Positions 30,391-33,268 of a stretch of 33,268 nt of DNA are shown here, one piece after another. How positions within the stretch are numbered: position 1 is the stretch's first letter; every line of letters starts with the position of its first letter. A program made the translations under genes and the position numbers. The DNA lies in contig KN880689.1 of assembly GCA_000934385.1 (NCBI GenBank), positions 1-33,268 on the forward strand. Direction: 5' to 3'. Under the pieces are notes generated by a model. The model saw only the letters and a list, made by a program, of their open reading frames with translations, was not told where the DNA came from and made no database searches. This DNA is from Cylindrobasidium torrendii FP15055 ss-10 (Eukaryota; Basidiomycota; Agaricomycetes; Agaricales; Physalacriaceae).

Positions 30391-31767
30391 TCAATACACT
30401 GGGAATTTGCCATCCACCTTTTGGGACCACGCTCGTAGTCCGCCCACGACGTCCTTGATGGTAGACCCATTCCCCGCCACTGACCGTAGTGCATCTGCCC
30501 CAATTTGCGAGTCATTGCCCAGCCGGCAGACTACATACACGTCCCCGTTAGCAGGCAAATGTGAACTTGGATCTGCCACCAGCTCTTTGATGGGTACATC
30601 TAGGATCGTCAGCATATAAGAGTACCATTGATCATGGAGACGCACTCATGGAACCTGGGAGTGCGCATATGCCAAATTCTGTGCGTGGCCGCACATCGAC
30701 GACCGTGACAGCTTGACCCTTTTGTATCGCCTCGTTCAACTCTGCAGCAGTCGCTCTCGTCCCAGAGATGCCCGACACCATTCCCCTTTCTATCCAGTCT
30801 GGCGCTGGACCTCCACAGAACTGGACATAATCTGTATCCTTAATCGAGCCAACGCGCTTGCCTTCGACGCCGCATGCAATGCAGTCTTCCTTTCGCGACC
30901 GCAGCTTGACGGTGCGAAACAACGTTGGACTGAGTGCGTTGAATATAAGCATCGTTGGCTTTTCACCGGACTGGTAGAGCCCAGTCGCAAGCTTGATAGC
31001 CTCGAGGGCTTGAAGATTGCCAATAACACCTGTGACGGCGCCAAGAATACCGGTCTCTGAGCAGGATCCCATGGTTTCAGGCGCAGGAGGGATGGGGAAA
31101 AGACAGCGGTAGCATGGTGTCGTCGGTGTCGCGTTATACACGCAAAGTTGACCTTCGAATTTCTGCGCGGCGCCGCTGACAAGTGGGAGGTTCAATACAA
31201 CACATGTATCTGAGAGTAGATAGCGCGTGGGGGCGTTGTCTGTGCAATCGAGGACGATGGAGTATGGTTTGAGGATATCGAGCGCATTTTGAGGCGTAAG
31301 GGCTTCAGTTACAATGTCGAGATTGAGTCGCGAATTTATTCTGCACATACTTTAGTCTATGAAGAACAGCAGTGCATACGACACACCTTCGAAGAGCTAT
31401 GGCCGCAGACTCCGCTTTGGGGATACCGAGTGTGTCCTCATTGTGCAAAACTTGGCGCTGGAGATTGGACAATTCGACAATGTCATGGTCAACGATCCCA
31501 ATTTTACCTGCGAGGAATCAATGAAAATTGAGGGATTGTTTCGCCGGGCTTACCAAAGCCAGCAGATGCAAGATACTGTAGCGCAGGGCAGCCAAGTCCA
31601 CCAGCACCAATGACAACAACACTAGATTTTTGCAGCTTCAACTGTCCTATACTTCAAGTCTGAAATCCATGGATAGTCGCCGATGCTTTGATATTGGACA
31701 CACCTTCAAGCCCAAAGCCATCCAGAATCATTTGGCGTCCATATCGCTGATAGTCGGCGAGTTCCAT
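30391..31767 (-). CDS. UBA4: UBA4/MOCS3: E1-like adenylyltransferase and sulfurtransferase
   Basis: Five exons on the minus strand (31767-31704, 31646-31554, 31507-31387, 31340-30646, 30599-30391) give 393 residues. The E1-like domain starts with [15 protein letters not shown], then the nucleotide loop GAGGLG (35-40) and the ATP-site block [15 protein letters not shown]. Zinc ligands are CYRC (169/172) and CIAC (246/249), and the E1 cysteine is Cys186 in GSCSETG. The C-terminal rhodanese domain (about 285-390) carries the persulfide cysteine Cys349 in [13 protein letters not shown]4 activates and thiocarboxylates Urm1, feeding sulfur into 2-thiouridine at tRNA U34, and urmylation of proteins. 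All catalytic residues are present. The N-terminus is short compared with relatives, which carry about 40 more residues, because the APC10 start lies only 45 bp away on the other strand. An extension overlapping APC10 is possible but not supported. Confidence 0.93.
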
Positions 31768-31812
31768 GACGGTCAAAAGCCAAATCCAAGTTAGGCATGA
31801 ACCATCATCATC
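31768..31812. promoter_or_regulatory. 45-bp divergent spacer, UBA4 / APC10
   Basis: Only 45 bp separate the two start codons, so leaders must be very short or the transcripts must overlap at their 5' ends. Inferred shared promoter. Confidence 0.5.
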
Positions 31813-32715
31813 ATGGCTGCTGTTCCGCCGCCCGGACAGACCGTCGCCCCCGTCACGATGACCCGCGAGGCCATTAATGAGGCCAACATGACCGCACCTT
31901 TTCTGCTTTGCGGTGCGTATGCCGCTTCCACTGCCATGTCCACTCTCTGACTCGCGTCGCCTACTAGCGCAGAAATTGCAACCCAAACTCCCCTGGCCGG
32001 ACATCTCAGCGCGCGCCAAGTGGTCCGTCTCATCCTCAAAACTGGGCTTTGGCGTTGAATGTCTGCTGGACAATGACCCGGACACGTTCTGGCAGTGAGT
32101 ACGCGCGCCTTCTCGCGACGCGACGCGTACTGATCGCTGCTTTCCAGCTCTGATGGACCCCAGCCGCATTTTATTACAATCGAGTTCCCCAGAAAGACAC
32201 AGATTCAGGTGCGTTGTATGCGTTCCCCCAATTCGAACTTCGTTCTGACGTTCGTAGTAGAAATTGTGCATCTATCTCAGCCATCCACAAGATGATTCAT
32301 ACACACCGAGCACTCTTGCCATTAGAGCTGGGACAGGGTCCAGCGACCTACAAGATGTGCGCATCATTACACTCGACAAGCCAGACGGGTGGATTACATT
32401 TGATGTATCCTCTGAACAAAACGAGGATGGGGATGGGTTGTAGGTTGTTTATCCTTCACTCGCAGAGGCGCTCTGACCCTCGTCTAGGAAGCCCGTCAAT
32501 GCATACGTCGTCCAAATCATTATCATGGCAAATCATCAAAGCGGAAAAGACACTCATGTGCGCGGTGTACGCGCGCTGGGACCCCAAGAGTGAGTTCTGT
32601 ACAGGCAAAGTATCTGCCATAGACTGACGCTTACAACAGGGAGTCAGACCCATTGGACGAGGATTACTTCAGATTTACTTCAACCGCTTTTAATATGTAT
32701 AAGGGTATTCGTTAG
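31813..32715 (+). CDS. APC10: Anaphase-promoting complex subunit APC10/DOC1
   Basis: Six exons (31813-31912, 31968-32094, 32148-32208, 32261-32439, 32488-32589, 32640-32715) encode 214 residues. The DOC domain begins DISARAKWSVSSSKLGFGVECLLDN, continues through TFWHSDGPQPHFITIEFPR, KLCIYLSHPQDDSYTP, RIITLDKPDGW and VNAYVVQIIIMANHQSGKDTHVRG, and the protein ends in MYKGIR. The terminal Ile-Arg is the IR tail with which APC10 docks to a TPR subunit (Cdc27), and the DOC jelly roll helps recognise destruction-box degrons with Cdc20/Cdh1. Nuclear, cell-cycle ubiquitin ligase function is therefore well supported. Length is normal, with a Pro/Gln-rich N-terminus of about 30 residues before the domain. 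All splice junctions are canonical and phase-consistent. Confidence 0.95.
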
Positions 32716-32941
32716 GTATTGCGCTACGGCCTAAGCGCTCGTTGCAAATCAAGCTTCAAGCTTCAAGCCTCGGAAAGCTGGATCATTGAGACATGCACAT
32801 TGTATATCGCGATTATGGAAAGCCGGAGTGCTACGCTTTTCAGGGGAGGCCGAAACACGTCGGAGTTGCCGTATTGGGACAGCCGCCGCCGGATAGAGGT
32901 CGGTAGCAGATGCTGAAGAGTTCCTTTTGAGGAGGGGAACG

Positions 32942-32972
32942 TGGACTTAAGCAAACCACATGGACTTAAGCA
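32942..32972. repeat. 12-nt spaced direct repeat
   Basis: TGGACTTAAGCA at 32942-32953 and 32961-32972, separated by 7 nt. The core CTTAAG is itself palindromic. Possibly a binding-site pair; no gene follows within the window. Confidence 0.6.
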
Positions 32973-33046
32973 TGGATCGGGGGGAGCTGGCCGACAAGCG
33001 GCGGGAACAATGACAAGAGGCGGGAGCGCGTCGTGTGCCATTGTGG

Positions 33047-33082
33047 TAGAACAGCGCGTTGAGTTAGAACAGCGCGTTGAGT
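33047..33082. repeat. 18-nt perfect tandem duplication
   Basis: The unit TAGAACAGCGCGTTGAGT occurs twice with no spacer and no mismatch (33047-33064 and 33065-33082). Seen directly. Likely replication slippage or a footprint; function unknown. Confidence 0.7.
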
Positions 33083-33268
33083 GTTACTGTTGTAAAGACC
33101 CGTCCGTACATTTGGAGAAGACATGCACAAATAGGTAAACTATGCAAAAGTATTGCTATTCCCTGAGCACAAAGGACATTGTGGCAGGGTATGCGTCCAA
33201 CGCTCATCTGTGTGGGTCAAACCCTGCAACGTTTGGGCCGTTCGTAAGTAGTTGAAGTTGAGATCTTT

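Larger units (their letters stand above)
32716..33268. other. Right flank downstream of APC10 with short tandem repeats
   Basis: No supported gene to the end of the window. It contains a 7-nt repeat (TCAAGCT, about three copies, 32749-32768), a spaced 12-nt repeat (32942-32953 and 32961-32972) and an 18-nt perfect tandem duplication (33047-33082). Confidence 0.5.

Noticed and set aside
1..33268. tRNA genes, rRNA, CRISPR arrays or bacterial-type operons
   Set aside because: No B-box-like GGTTCGANTCC with a matching cloverleaf, no rRNA-like stretches and no regularly spaced repeats; gene structure is eukaryotic throughout.

Overview
The window is nuclear DNA from a filamentous basidiomycete, most likely a mushroom-forming agaricomycete. 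Genes are compact and rich in introns (mostly 45-60 nt, GT-AG, often with a CTRAC-like branch site), and several exons are only 10-20 nt long. The protein set also fits: a Ser-rich GPI-type secreted protein, a DUF6534-type membrane protein and a fungal P450. I rebuilt seventeen protein genes by joining exons whose phases agree and whose joined products read through as recognisable families. No rRNA, tRNA, CRISPR array, insertion sequence or intact transposon was seen.

Layout. Left part (1-8.4 kb): an MDM35/TRIAP1-like twin-CX9C mitochondrial protein (+), a secreted S10 serine carboxypeptidase (+), a secreted GH18 chitinase (-), a 74-residue DUF1748 microprotein (-) and a Ser-rich GPI-type surface protein (-). 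These are separated by rather long gene-poor stretches. Middle part (10-21.7 kb): an SH3 protein of the Lsb1/Pin3 type (-), an ICln/Lot5-like protein (+), a Mediator MED25 homologue with VWA and ACID-like domains (-), a Yvc1-type vacuolar TRP channel (+), an alpha/beta hydrolase (-), a PITH-domain protein (+) and a DUF6534-like seven-helix membrane protein (-). Right part (23-32.7 kb): a cytochrome P450 (+), a large PHD-finger chromatin protein (-), a UBX protein of the TUG/ASPL type (+), the UBA4 tRNA-thiolation enzyme (-) and the anaphase-promoting complex subunit APC10/DOC1 (+).

Organisation. From about 10 kb rightwards the genes alternate strand almost perfectly. Several start codons lie head to head across very short spacers: 45 bp (UBA4/APC10), 62 bp (hydrolase/PITH), 101 bp (MED25/YVC1) and 167 bp (SH3/ICln). 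These pairs probably share bidirectional promoters. The genes are mostly housekeeping functions (mitochondrial lipid transport, transcription, chromatin, snRNP assembly, tRNA modification, cell cycle, p97 cofactor), with a few secreted or accessory ones. They do not form an obvious pathway, and I see no convincing biosynthetic cluster or new defence-type system.

Least certain points: the middle splicing of the GPI-type gene, the exact start of MED25, a possible 30-nt removable segment in exon 1 of the membrane protein, and whether the intergenic reading frames near 9.1 kb and 22.1 kb are genes.
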